Assembly: GCA_963920635.1 (NCBI GenBank)
Contig: OY987298.1
Location: 127,543,735 to 127,607,734 of the forward strand
Direction: 5' to 3'
Length of the DNA: 64,000 bases
Source of the DNA: Pseudeuparius sepicola
Taxonomy: Eukaryota; Arthropoda; Insecta; Coleoptera; Anthribidae
In this document: positions 23,311 through 33,157 of the stretch, in pieces
How positions within the stretch are numbered: position 1 is the first letter of the stretch
How the letters are laid out: each line of letters begins with the position of its first letter
The notes under the pieces: model-generated
The model's database searches: none
Seen by the model: only the letters and a program-made list of their open reading frames with translations
Told to the model about the DNA's origin: nothing
Made by a program: the position numbers and the translations under genes

Positions 23311-23574
23311 ATGAGATACGCCAGTGGTGCAAACATACGAATTATAGAATAGAATCTCACAAAGTGGCGTAACTCAAGATACGCCTATTTGTGAGATTAT
23401 ATATGCGCAACTTTTGAGATACGCCATCGACTAATGGTCTAAATGTTGGAAGACTATCGTTAGTTGAGTTACGCCACTTTGTGAGAAGAAAGAGCTTAAG
23501 AAATTATGTCATATTTTGGTCTTATCTCAAAATTCATTTTTTCTTAGATACGTCACTTTGTGAGATTGACGACG
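23311..23574. repeat. Right-end subterminal motifs of the DUF7869-like element
   Basis: Copies or half-copies of TGAGWTACGYCACTTTGTGA or its complement lie at 23312-23324, 23354-23377, 23378-23397, 23414-23426, 23463-23486 and terminally at 23546-23565. Orientation alternates. Confidence 0.7.
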
Positions 23575-23578
23575 AGGT

Positions 23579-24326
23579 ATCCGAACAACAAACAGAAGTG
23601 ATTAAAGAAGAAATCAAATATATTAAGGAAGAAATAAAAAGTCTAAAGGAGGTTTATCAGAAAATTGAATTTGTGGAGGAAGAGTTAACCCAACTAAAAA
23701 CAAAAAACATAAGGCTGGAACAAAAAATCAGAAAAAACAACATCATTGTGTTTGGATTAGAAGACGTGGATAAGAAAAATCTGCCTCAATATTGTGTTGC
23801 AAAGCTTAATGCTCTGTTGCAAATTCAGATATCAGAACAAGACCTCAACAACGCATATTTACTAAACAACACGGATACACCACACCTCGTAATAGAATTT
23901 ATATCCTTCCTTAAAAAATCACTAGTTATATCGCAAGCTGTAAAACTGAAAGGTTCGAAGATTTCGATAGCTAATGACCTTTGTTTTGAAGACAGAAGGC
24001 AGCAAAAAATCTTACGTTATCACTTGAATAAATCCAAAGAGCAAGGGTTTGTCTCAAAAATTAAGTCCGGTAAACTAATAGTTGGGCAAAAAACATACAC
24101 AGTGGAGCAATTGAAACAAATAGAAAACGACGAATATTCAGACGAAGAGTGCGAAGAAATAGAAGGTGAAAGCCAAGACATAGATAGTGTACAGAACCTA
24201 GACAAAAGGGAAGGACATAATAAGCATCTGAAGAAAAGAAAAAGACACAATACCCCGAGGAAAGGAACCATTGGTGCAAATATACAAACTCGAAGCCAAA
24301 AGAAAAGTACTGGTACTGATATTTGA
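23579..24326 (+). pseudogene. LINE ORF1 main part (coiled coil and RRM-like)
   Basis: Continues from 20171-20256. A coiled-coil heptad region (VIKEEIKYIKEEIKSLKEVY, then LEQKIRKNNIIVFGLE) is followed by an RRM-like domain and a basic C-terminal domain (KGSKISIANDL, LRYHLNKSKEQGF), then an acidic tail and a KKRKRH basic stretch, ending at 24326. This is the usual L1-like type of ORF1 protein, which binds LINE RNA. The frame is open apart from the transposon insertion. Confidence 0.7.
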
Positions 24327-24482
24327 ATTCTTGCAAATTGTTAATATTTATAACATAACATATCGATAAGTAGACTATATTTAGGAATAGAAAGTATAAG
24401 GTAATAAGTTAATAAGAATTTAGAATTTTTTGTTATTAAATTATTATATATATAGTAGATAACAGTAGTTATATGTATTGAG

Positions 24483-25978
24483 ATGGGTGAATATGTTAGG
24501 AAATTTAAAATAGATAAATGCAATTCATTAAATATTAATGGTGCTGCTGGTTTTTTTCAAGAGATTGAGGAGTTAAGTAATTGCTTCTTAATTTTCAACT
24601 GTAATATAAGAAGTATAAACAGGAATTTTGACGAATTGCTATTAACTTTAAAAACATTTAAATTTTGCTTTGATGTGATTGTTCTCAGTGAGACATGGAA
24701 GGTACAAGACCTAAACCTATATAGAATTGAAGGTTATGACTTAGTATACAACCACGGTGAAATAAACCAAAATGATGGTGTAATTGTTTATTACAAAGAA
24801 AGATATAAAGATCTTCAAACTGTCCAAATTAAGACAATTGGGAAAATTAAGGTACTATCCTTGGAATTGAATATCGGTGACAAAAAAATAATGATAGATT
24901 CTTTATATCGCGGGCCTGCTACTTGTCCATATACTTTTAATGACGATTTAAGAAGCTTTGTTACAAAAACACAGAAACTGCAAAAAAATCTATACTTTTT
25001 TGTGGGAGACATAAATATAAATATATCATCTAATAAAGACTATGCCATTGACTACTTAAATATACTTGGCGAGGAGGGATACCAACCTCTAGTAAACTCC
25101 TATACACGACTACATAGGGGATCGCAGACTTGCATTGACCATATATTTGTTAAAGGTCCGCATAACATAAGTCACAGTTCTTTTGTTTTAAATAATTCTA
25201 CGACTGATCACTTCCCAATCATATCTGCTTCAAAAATTCGTATACCTGCTTACAACGAACTACCAAAAACCACAAAAGTAAAAAAGATTGATAAAAATAA
25301 GTTGCAAAAACTTTTCAAATCGGAAAAATGGTTACAATTTTACACAGAGAATAATATAGACACAAAAACACAAATTTTTACAGATACTATAAAAAATATC
25401 ACAGATAAAGCCTCTACAGAAATAATTATAAAAAATACCTCTAAAAAGCGCCATCAGTGGATCACTAGAGGACTTATAAAATCAATAGCAATAAAACAGT
25501 CTATGTATAAACTTTGCATACTACATCCAGGAAATGTTGAATATGAAGTAAACTACAAAACATATAAAAATTATTTAGAAAAATTAATATATAGAGCAAA
25601 AATAAACTATTTTAAATACGAATTGGAAGGTAATAAAAAAGATAGCAAGCATGTTTGGAATGTTGTTAATAGATATATGGGAAAGGAAAAAGAACTGGTA
25701 GAAATAAAAAACATAGTCAGAAGGAAAAACATTAAACGATAAAAAAGAGATAGCGGATGCATTTAACCAATTTTACACCAGTTTAGGAGGGACTCTTGCA
25801 AGCAAATTAAAAAAACCGATACCGTCTGTCAGAAAAACCAAAAAATGCCAACAAAGTATATTTTTTACACCAGTCGATGAGAAAGAAGTAGAAGGCCTAA
25901 TAGCAGATTTAAAATTGAATAAAGCTCCGGGAAAGGATAAAATTACTTCAAATATATTAAAATGGTCATCAGAATATA
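24483..25978 (+). pseudogene. LINE ORF2, endonuclease and start of RT
   Basis: The ATG at 24483 opens an apurinic-type endonuclease: FNCNIRSINRN, VIVLSETW, YRGPATCPY, FVGDINI and TTDHFPI hold the asparagine, glutamate and aspartate/histidine catalytic positions. A linker follows. A one-base slip near 25735, in an A-rich run, ends the frame at 25742; the next frame continues with KKEIADAFNQFYTS and LKLNKAPGKDKITS, the first RT motif, up to SSEY at 25978. There the Tc1-like element begins. The rest of ORF2 resumes at 29590. Confidence 0.8.
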
Positions 25979-26579
25979 CAGGGTTAACTATGACTTAGTA
26001 CAAAAAATTTTACCACGTGCGCAGGATGGCTTAAGAAAACATAGAAAAATATTTTTAGATTTTTTTTACGATCTTTAAAAAAACGGGTAAAGACCCCTAT
26101 TTTCCCTGTAAATCGCCGCCTTTAATGACGTCATCCAATTTGGCTTCTGAAGGTACTGACAGCTGAAGTGATTTTCCGCGGTGTTGCCGTTGATTTAGGA
26201 ACGGTGAAAATACCTTTTTACTCAAACAAATTTAAAAAATACATAAATAACAATCGATTTGAATCTGTACAGATGCAGCGCTATTAGATTCCCCTTACCT
26301 TAGCTCGTATCCGGACCGGTTCCTACTCTCGCGGAAAGCTCATTACCGCGACACCACAAGCCGTCTCCCTTAATACCCCCGGAGCTCCTCTGATGAATTC
26401 TTGTCCACCATCTAACCTCTTCTGAAGCATAGATAAAGGATTTATTGTTCTGAAGCCTCGGCGGTATGAATTAAGCGACGTATCGGCCCGGTCGAGTCTA
26501 TGAAACGTTTTTTCGACTGCTCCGCGTTGCCCCGTTCGTCATTTCATAACTTCCTAGCTAGGCAACTAACTGTACATAC

Positions 26580-27650
26580 AAGGTTTGTTCCAACAGGGCC
26601 AATAACCGTTCTCAAGCACGTTCAGCGCATGCGCACTACCCCACTGGCTGTTCCAACTGAATTATGTACCTACCGACACGGGACGATACACGCACTGTTC
26701 CAGCCGATTTATGGATCATTTGTGTATCGTCCTTGTACGATAAAAACGGTGCCTGGTCTAAAGCAATAACCGCGTGTACTGACATGCGCAGTGTATGGTC
26801 GTGTGACAGAGATAAACATTAACCTCATATTTTTGTTTTTACGTAGATAGTTTTAAATCGATGGCTGGGATCGTGTTTTTTATTTCTTGTTGAGTAGGGC
26901 GGGGAATCGTTGAACAATTTTTTAGAGTGAAGAGTGAGGTTAGCCCACCGAACATTCGGTTAGCCACATATTAAACACGCAGGTTAGGTGCGGTCACAAA
27001 TATGATTTGGTCGATTTGATTCACAATCCGTTCCATCTGAAATTTTCTTTGGGATCATTTGTTCCAACTCGAATTTACGTACGGTCACAGAACTGTACAT
27101 GAACTAGATGATAACCCTTAAAGAACGCATGCGCTAGTTTTGCACCGTTCATGTGCGATCCCAAAGAAAATTTCAGATGGAACGGATTGTGAATCAAATC
27201 GACCAAATCACGTTTTGTGACCGCACCTAACCTGCGTGTTTAATATGTGGCTAACCGAATGTTCGGTGGGCTAACCTCACTCTTTACTCTAAAAAATTAT
27301 TGTTCAACGATTCCCCGCCCTACCCAACAAGCCAAAAACCAACAAGAAATAAAAAACACGATCCCAGCCATCGATTTAAAACCATCTACGTAAAAACAAA
27401 AATATGAGGTTATTGTTTATCTCTGTCACATGACTATACACTGCGCATGTCAGTACACGCGGTTATTACTTTAGACCAGGGACCGTTTTTATCGTACAAG
27501 GACGATACACAAATGATCCATAAATCGGCTGGAACAGTGCGTGTATCGTCCCGTGTCGGTAGGTACATAATTCAGTTGGAACATAGTGGGGTAGTGCGCA
27601 TGCGCTGAACGTGCTTGAGAACGGTTATTGGTCCTGTTGGAACAAACCTT
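26580..27650. repeat. Large palindrome, arms about 475-495 bp
   Basis: The left arm (26580-27056) and right arm (27157-27650) are reverse complements with scattered differences, around a spacer of about 100 bp. Outer tips read AAGGTTTGTTCCAACAGG. Inner edges meet at CTTTGGGATC/GATCCCAAAG. The arms contain no reading frame that I recognise. It lies within the Tc1-like element just upstream of the transposase gene. It may be a separate fold-back element; no target duplication was found. Confidence 0.85.
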
Positions 27651-27757
27651 TTCAAGTTTGGCTAGTAGCCGACGGAGGGCATTTGCGAATGTAACATGGC
27701 GTTATTTCCCAGTTTGGTCTTGACTTTCGCGGCAAATCGTTCAGCGTCTTTGTGAAA

Positions 27758-29024
27758 ATGCCGGAGTATTCGAACGCCGAGTTAACGGACATGGTTATAA
27801 TGTACGGGAGATGCGATGAAAGTGCACATCGAGCTGCAGCAGAATACCGTATTCGTTTTCCTAACAGGGCAAATATGCCTAACCCACGTACTTGTGAACA
27901 TTGTACAACGTATGCGAAACACTGGTGTTTTGCAAGCTCGAAGGGGTGGGCGAGCAACCTTCCATAAGCACTACAGCTATTGCAAGGAGATTGGGAATAT
28001 CTCAGAACAAGGCAAGTAAAATAAAACCAATAAAACTGACTTCTACCAAAGACTATCCCATGTGATGGGATTGTCTTTGCTTGCACCTAATACCTACATA
28101 AAATTTAAAATGTAACAATAAAATTATTTACAGGCATGGAGGATTCTAAGGGAAAACGGCCTTCACCCTTATCACATACAAAAGGTCCAAGCATTAGAAG
28201 CAAATGATTTTCCGGTGAGAATGACCTACTGCACTTGGCTACGTGATCGAATCGCCCAAGACCCAAACTTTGTTTTCAACATTCTTTGGACAGACGAATG
28301 CTGCTTCACACGTGCTGGGGTTTTAAACACGTATGTAAATTTTTACTTACTTATAGCTTTCTCTCCTCCATATTATCTTTTTTATTTATTATAAAATTGG
28401 CTATGTCAATCCTAACGCCTTCGCCAAAATTGTGAATATTTCTAATTTTCGTTTGTTTTTTTTTTTAGACACAACAGCCATATTTGGTCCGATGAGAACC
28501 CACATGCTGTTCGGCGGTTTAATTTCCAACGTCGGTTTTCCATCAATGTTTGGGCTGGAGTTTATGGAGATCGATTAATTGGACCATACATTCTACCGGA
28601 AAATTTAAACGCTGAACGATACTTGTATTTTCTGACAAATGTTTTGTTTGATAATTTGCCACTACAAGTACTGCATGACATGTGGTTTATGCACGATGGT
28701 GCACCAGCCCATTTTGCGAGACCTGTTCGTGCACTTTTAGACGACCAATGCCCCAACCGTTGGATCGGAAGAGGAGGGCCCATTGCATGGCCGCCACGAT
28801 CACCAGACTTGAATCCAATGGATTTTTGTATTTGGGGATTCATGAAGGCGATTGTGTACGAGCAGGAAATCGACAACGAGCAGCAGTTACGTGAACGAAT
28901 TGAAGGTGCAGCTGTTCAAATCCGGAATAATCATGGACTTTTTGCACGTATCCGGACTTCTTTAGTTAACCGAGTGAATTTGTGCATCGAAGTTAACGGC
29001 GGCCTCTTTGAACAGCTACTGTAG
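27758..29024 (+). pseudogene. Tc1/mariner-type transposase, three exons, two frame slips
   Basis: Exon 1 (27758-28011) starts MPEYSNAELTDMVIMYGRCD, the DUF4817-type helix-turn-helix, and continues, after one-base slips near 27900 and 27963, through VQRMRNTGVLQARRGG and TTAIARRLGISQNK. Intron 1 (28012-28133) has a GC donor (AAG|GCAAGT) and ends TTTACAG. Exon 2 (28134-28330) holds WRILRENGLHPYHIQ and LWTDECCF, the first aspartate. Intron 2 (28331-28468) is GT-AG. Exon 3 (28469-29024) holds HNSHIWSDENPHAV, FMHDGAPAHF (second aspartate) and PPRSPDLNPMDF (third), ending FEQLL. Exons 2 and 3 are open throughout. Only the slips in exon 1 argue against function. Confidence 0.75.
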
Positions 29025-29589
29025 TGCTTTGCATGTGCAATGTGTGCTAGTGCAGTTGTGATTTTTTGGTTACCCTTCGGGGTTTTCCTGGCGGAGGGGA
29101 TCTACCTCGTCGTGGTCGTCAGGCTGAGTACCTCGCTTCAAACAAAAGGAATAGCAGAGGGAAACCAAGAGATCCCCAACAGATTTAGAAAATGTGAATG
29201 TTGTGTTGTGTGACTTTTAATGTAAAAAAGCAAGAAAACAGAAAATGGTGCAAACAATCCTGGAAATGTCAGTAAGGTAGGTGTTTCATAGGCATTCTAC
29301 ATGTTCCTTAGAAAGTAATCGTTTTTAAAAGGAAATCGAAATTTTGTGGTGAATCCTCGGATAAATTGATAGACGTGGCAACGCCGCGCTATTGACATAC
29401 GCGAAATTTTTAGACATGTCGCGCGGGCGTCCATAGGTGGCGTTTTTTGAGGGGTTTAATACAATTTGAAAAAAAATTTTTTTAGGCTTAAGACAAATGT
29501 TAGAAAATTTTTGAAAATTTATTTTGGCAAGTCTAATTTTTCTTTATCTGCCATAAAAATTTTTGTACTAAGTGATAGTTAACCCTGTA

Positions 29590-31024
29590 TAAAGAAGCCG
29601 TTGACACAACTAATAAATAGTGTTTTTTCCTCGGGACACTTTCCCACACTTCTAAAGGTCGGTGTAATTAAACCCCTGTACAAAAAGGGAAAAAAGTCGA
29701 TTATTGAAAATTACAGACCCATTTCGTTGACATCTAATATAGCCAAAATTATAGAGAAAGCAATAAAAAAGCGCATCACAGGGTATCTTACGAGATTTAA
29801 TTTACTTTCGAAAAATCAGTTTGGATTTCGTGAAGGGCAGTCAACCGAAGACGCTTTATTATACCTGGTTAATAATATTTATACTAGTCTAGACCTGTAA
29901 TCTGTGTTTTCTTAGACCTGGCAAAGGCCTTTGATACCGTGGATCATGAAATATTAATTGACTCCCTCGAGGGCCTTGGCTTCAGAGGAATATCTCTTGA
30001 TCTTATGCGAACATATTTGGGTGAAAGAATGCAATTTGTAGAGATTGAAAATGTCATGAATAGTGTCGGTGTTGTGAAATTTGGTGTCCCTCAAGGAACT
30101 GTACTTGCCCCGATTTTATTTTCTATTTATATAAATGGCCTTCTCGATAGGGAGGATTTAGACTGTGACATTTCCTCGTTTGCAGATGACACGGTAGTTA
30201 AGTTTAGTGGGCAAACTTGGAGAGAAACAAAGGAAAAAGCGCAATATGCACTAGATACGATAAAAAAATGGTTTGACGAAATGTCATTAACCATAAACTT
30301 TGATAAAACAAAGTGTATTGCTTTCAGCTGCGATAAAAGAAGAATGCCCCATTTTGGAAATCTCAAAATTAAACAAGACTCTAATCCGCCAATAAATATA
30401 GAACAAGTGACTCATATCAAATATCTTGGTATAGAGATAGATCAGTGTCTAAAATGGGACATCCATATAGATAGTCTTATTAATAAATTAAGAACAGTTT
30501 TGTATAGATTTCGAGAAATAAAAAAGATTTTGGACTTGTCGCAGATGAGGACAATGTATTTTGCATTGGCTTATTCCCTATTGCAATATGGCATTTCCGT
30601 ATGGGGTTCTGCATATAAAACAAATATTAATCAATTAGAAATTATCCAGAAAAGGTTTTTGAAAATTTTGTTGCAAAAAACAAATACTTACCCTTCTGAT
30701 AAACTCTATAAAGAGAGTGGCCTCCTAGATATATATCAAATTTACTGTCTAAGAATTCTCACTGTACAACACAAGAACAGAAATTCACTAAATACTATAA
30801 GTCATATTCATAACACTCGATATAAAATAAAATCTAAAACTAAAACTCTTAAAATGAATAAAACAAAAAGCCAAAAATCCTTCTCATACCTTGGTCCTTA
30901 TATGTATTGTCAAATACCTGAAGAAATAAGAGCATTATTACAAATGAAAAGTTACAAAAAAGCCTTAACTAATTGGATTTTATCTGCTCAGCGTGCATAT
31001 TTCTATACAATGATAAATCGATAG
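29590..31024 (+). pseudogene. LINE ORF2, RT palm and C-terminal part
   Basis: Resumes after the Tc1-like insertion with TQLINSVFSSGHFP, LYKKGKKSIIENYRPISL and QFGFREGQSTEDAL. A slip near 29900 shifts frame to FLDLAKAFDTVDHEIL, then VPQGTVLAPILFSIY and the active site SSFADDTVV. The thumb and C-terminal region follow (KYLGIEIDQCLKW, LLQYGISVWGSA). It ends at 31024 with no cysteine-rich or RNase H domain. The FADD box is intact. Confidence 0.85.
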
Positions 31025-31479
31025 GTACGCAAGTACTGACTACAATTATTCTTCACTTAAGATATAAGTCTATTTACCTCAGTCTCTGAACATAACCACT
31101 GCGGCATTATTAGTTGAGATATTTTATTAGATTATAAGATATGGGTTTTTGATGAATTTTTTTCAATTTTTCCATTGTGCTTGGATAGATACTTTTTAGT
31201 TTTTTTTTTCTAGTTCCTTTTTTGCGTTTTTTATATTTTTTGTTCAATTTTTTATTTAAAAAAATGTTTTGGGCTTTTAGGGTAAGACAACATTATGGCA
31301 TAAGTCATGCGAAAGAGTATATTAGGGAGAATACTAGCCTGCGCACAAACCTTCAATGGTTTCAGCGGGTTTTCTTTTTTCTTATTTCCTCTGAAAACTA
31401 AGTTTTTTCTTATATACCGTTTGTTATTTTTTATAATATACCGTTTGTTGTTTTCTGTACGTGTATATATTTGGAAATA
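31025..31479 (+). other. LINE 3' untranslated region
   Basis: Sequence between the ORF2 stop and the (ATT)n tail. T-rich stretches at 31196-31262; no other feature seen. Confidence 0.6.
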
Positions 31480-31480
31480 A

Positions 31481-31524
<44 letters not shown>
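31480..31524. repeat. (ATT)n microsatellite, tail of one LINE and target of another
   Basis: About fourteen ATT units. It ends the plus-strand LINE and abuts the 3' end of the minus-strand R4-type LINE. A second (ATT)n run lies at the far end of the R4-type element (37755-37789). Confidence 0.9.
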
Positions 31525-33157
31525 CTCGACTTAGCCAAAAGGCATTCGCACTCCCTCTACGGGGAACATTCACTCAGATCCCGGGTATCCCGGATACCAA
31601 AAGGATCTGGCTCGGACGAGACCCTTGCCATGTTATCGGGCCTTAGGTGACATTGATGTTGTTGGACATTCCTGCACTCCCCATGAATTTCCTGACGGTT
31701 CGGGCTGTCGCAAGTAGTACCGCTTTCTGCATGGACCTGTAAAGACTATCAGTTAGACCCAGCTCCTTGATGTTCCTCAGCAAACTTTTTGGTATAACAC
31801 CAGTTGTTGACATGATGATTGGAATCGTCTGGACGTTCTCCATTTCCCATTGCCTTCTAATTCGTTCTTCTAAATCTCTGTACTTCGCGATCTTCTCGAC
31901 TTGTTTCACACGCAGGTTGTTGTTGTTCGGGATGGCCACATCAATCAGAGTTGTCTGCCTAGAAATTTTATCAACTATTATAAGGTCCGGTCTGTTATGG
32001 GCAACTCGTTGATCTGTCAGAACTGTACGATCCCAGTACATCTTGTAGTTGCTGTTCTCAAGAACAGGCTCAGGTGTGTAGTTGTAATATGGGACCCTCT
32101 CTGCCTGCACAAGCAGCAGCTTTTCCGCCAGTTCCTGGTGCAAGATCTTGGCAACCGAATCGTGTCGTTCCTTATATTCCGTTGATGCGAACATCTGACA
32201 TCCTCCTGTTATGTGCTGGATTGTTTCTGAAGTTGGGCACCCGTATCTGCATCTGTCATCCACTACCGATGCATCTCCTACAATGAATTTTAGGTAGTTG
32301 CGAGTTGGTATAACCTGATCTTGTATGGCCAGTAGGAAGCCTTTAGTCTCGGGGAACATTCGTCCCGAGGTCAGCCAATAGTTCGACGCTAACTTGTCGA
32401 CATGTTCCTGGTTAACCTCATTAGGATGCCTCCCGTGCAGCGGCTTCCCCAACCACCTCTGTAGTTTATCGTTGTCGGTTCGGTGGTGATTTTGACGCTC
32501 GTGTTCCGTCAGACGTAGCGGTGTTGAGACGTCTGCTCCGCATATAGCCCTATGTAGTGTGGAGCTGTTGGCCTGCCTGTAGAAATAATTACGCAGATTT
32601 AATATTTGTTGGTCCAATTGCTTACTGAGATCTGCCAATCCTCTTCCTCCTAGTTGACGTGGCAGAGTTGTTCTTTCTACGGCGCTACGGGGATGATGTT
32701 TATGAGCTTTTGTTAGTAGTGTCCTAACTTTTCGTTGCAGGTTGTTGATGTCCGTGTTGGTCCAATTCACTATTCCGAACGAATAGCTGAGTACAGAGCA
32801 CGCATACGTGTTCAGGGCCTTAAACAAATTCCTGCTGTTAAGATCAGTTCGCACTACTTGTCTTACTCTCTTGATGAATTCATTCGTTAAATCAGTCTTC
32901 ATTGTTCGATGGTGTATCCTTTGAGCTTGTTTCATCCCGAGATACTTGTATGTATCTCCCTTGCCCATTGCTTCGATCTCCCGGCCGTCCTGCATCTCGT
33001 GTGTGCTTTGTTCGAGCTTTCCCCGGATGATATTAAGGGTGCGGCACTTGTCCAGTCCAAACAGCATTCCGATGTCCCTGGAGAACTCCTCTACAATTTT
33101 AAGCATTTGCGTTAGTTGGTTTTTGGTTGCGGCGATCAGTTTTAAATCATCCATATA

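Larger units (their letters stand above)
20257..23574 (-). mobile_element. DNA transposon encoding a DUF7869-like protein (candidate new group)
   Basis: 3318 bp. The ends CGTCGTCAATCACACAAAG (20257) and, reverse-complemented, CGTCGTCAATCTCACAAAG (23574) begin an inverted repeat of about 29 bp that continues TGACGTATCT. Both flanks are AGGT (20253-20256 and 23575-23578), a 4-bp target duplication. Excision with one AGGT rejoins LINE ORF1 in frame. Variants of the end motif TGAGWTACGYCACTTTGTGA recur inside both ends. One spliced gene (23163-20775) fills most of the element. The TIR and target length fit no superfamily I can name with confidence. Confidence 0.8.
25979..29587 (+). mobile_element. 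Tc1/mariner-like element carrying a DUF4817-type transposase
   Basis: Ends CAGGGTTAACTATGACTTAG (25979) and, as complement of the right end, CAGGGTTAACTATCACTTAG (29587) start a TIR of about 34 bp ending AGTACAAAAA plus T/A-rich bases. TA duplications flank it at 25977-25978 and 29588-29589. Taking out the element with one TA turns the LINE sequence into SSEYIKKPLTQLIN, an uninterrupted RT frame. It contains a three-exon transposase gene (27758-29024) and a 1.07-kb palindrome (26580-27650). About 3.6 kb. Confidence 0.8.
20092..31524 (+). mobile_element. APE-type LINE, near full length, cut by two DNA transposons
   Basis: Order on the plus strand: 5' leader (about 20092-20170), ORF1 (20171-20256 then 23579-24326), ORF2 with apurinic-type endonuclease and RT (24483-25978 then 29590-31024), and a 3' region ending in (ATT)n at 31480-31524. 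Elements at 20257-23574 and 25979-29587 interrupt it; removing each with one target duplication restores the reading frame. A possible worn target duplication AAAGACCATTTTT (20079-20091) resembles AAAAACATTTTTT after the tail (37794). ORF2 also has two frame slips of its own, so it is inactive. Confidence 0.8.

Noticed and set aside
26500..26769. Open frame of 89 codons in the palindrome region
   Set aside because: Overlaps the left arm of the large palindrome; no motif.
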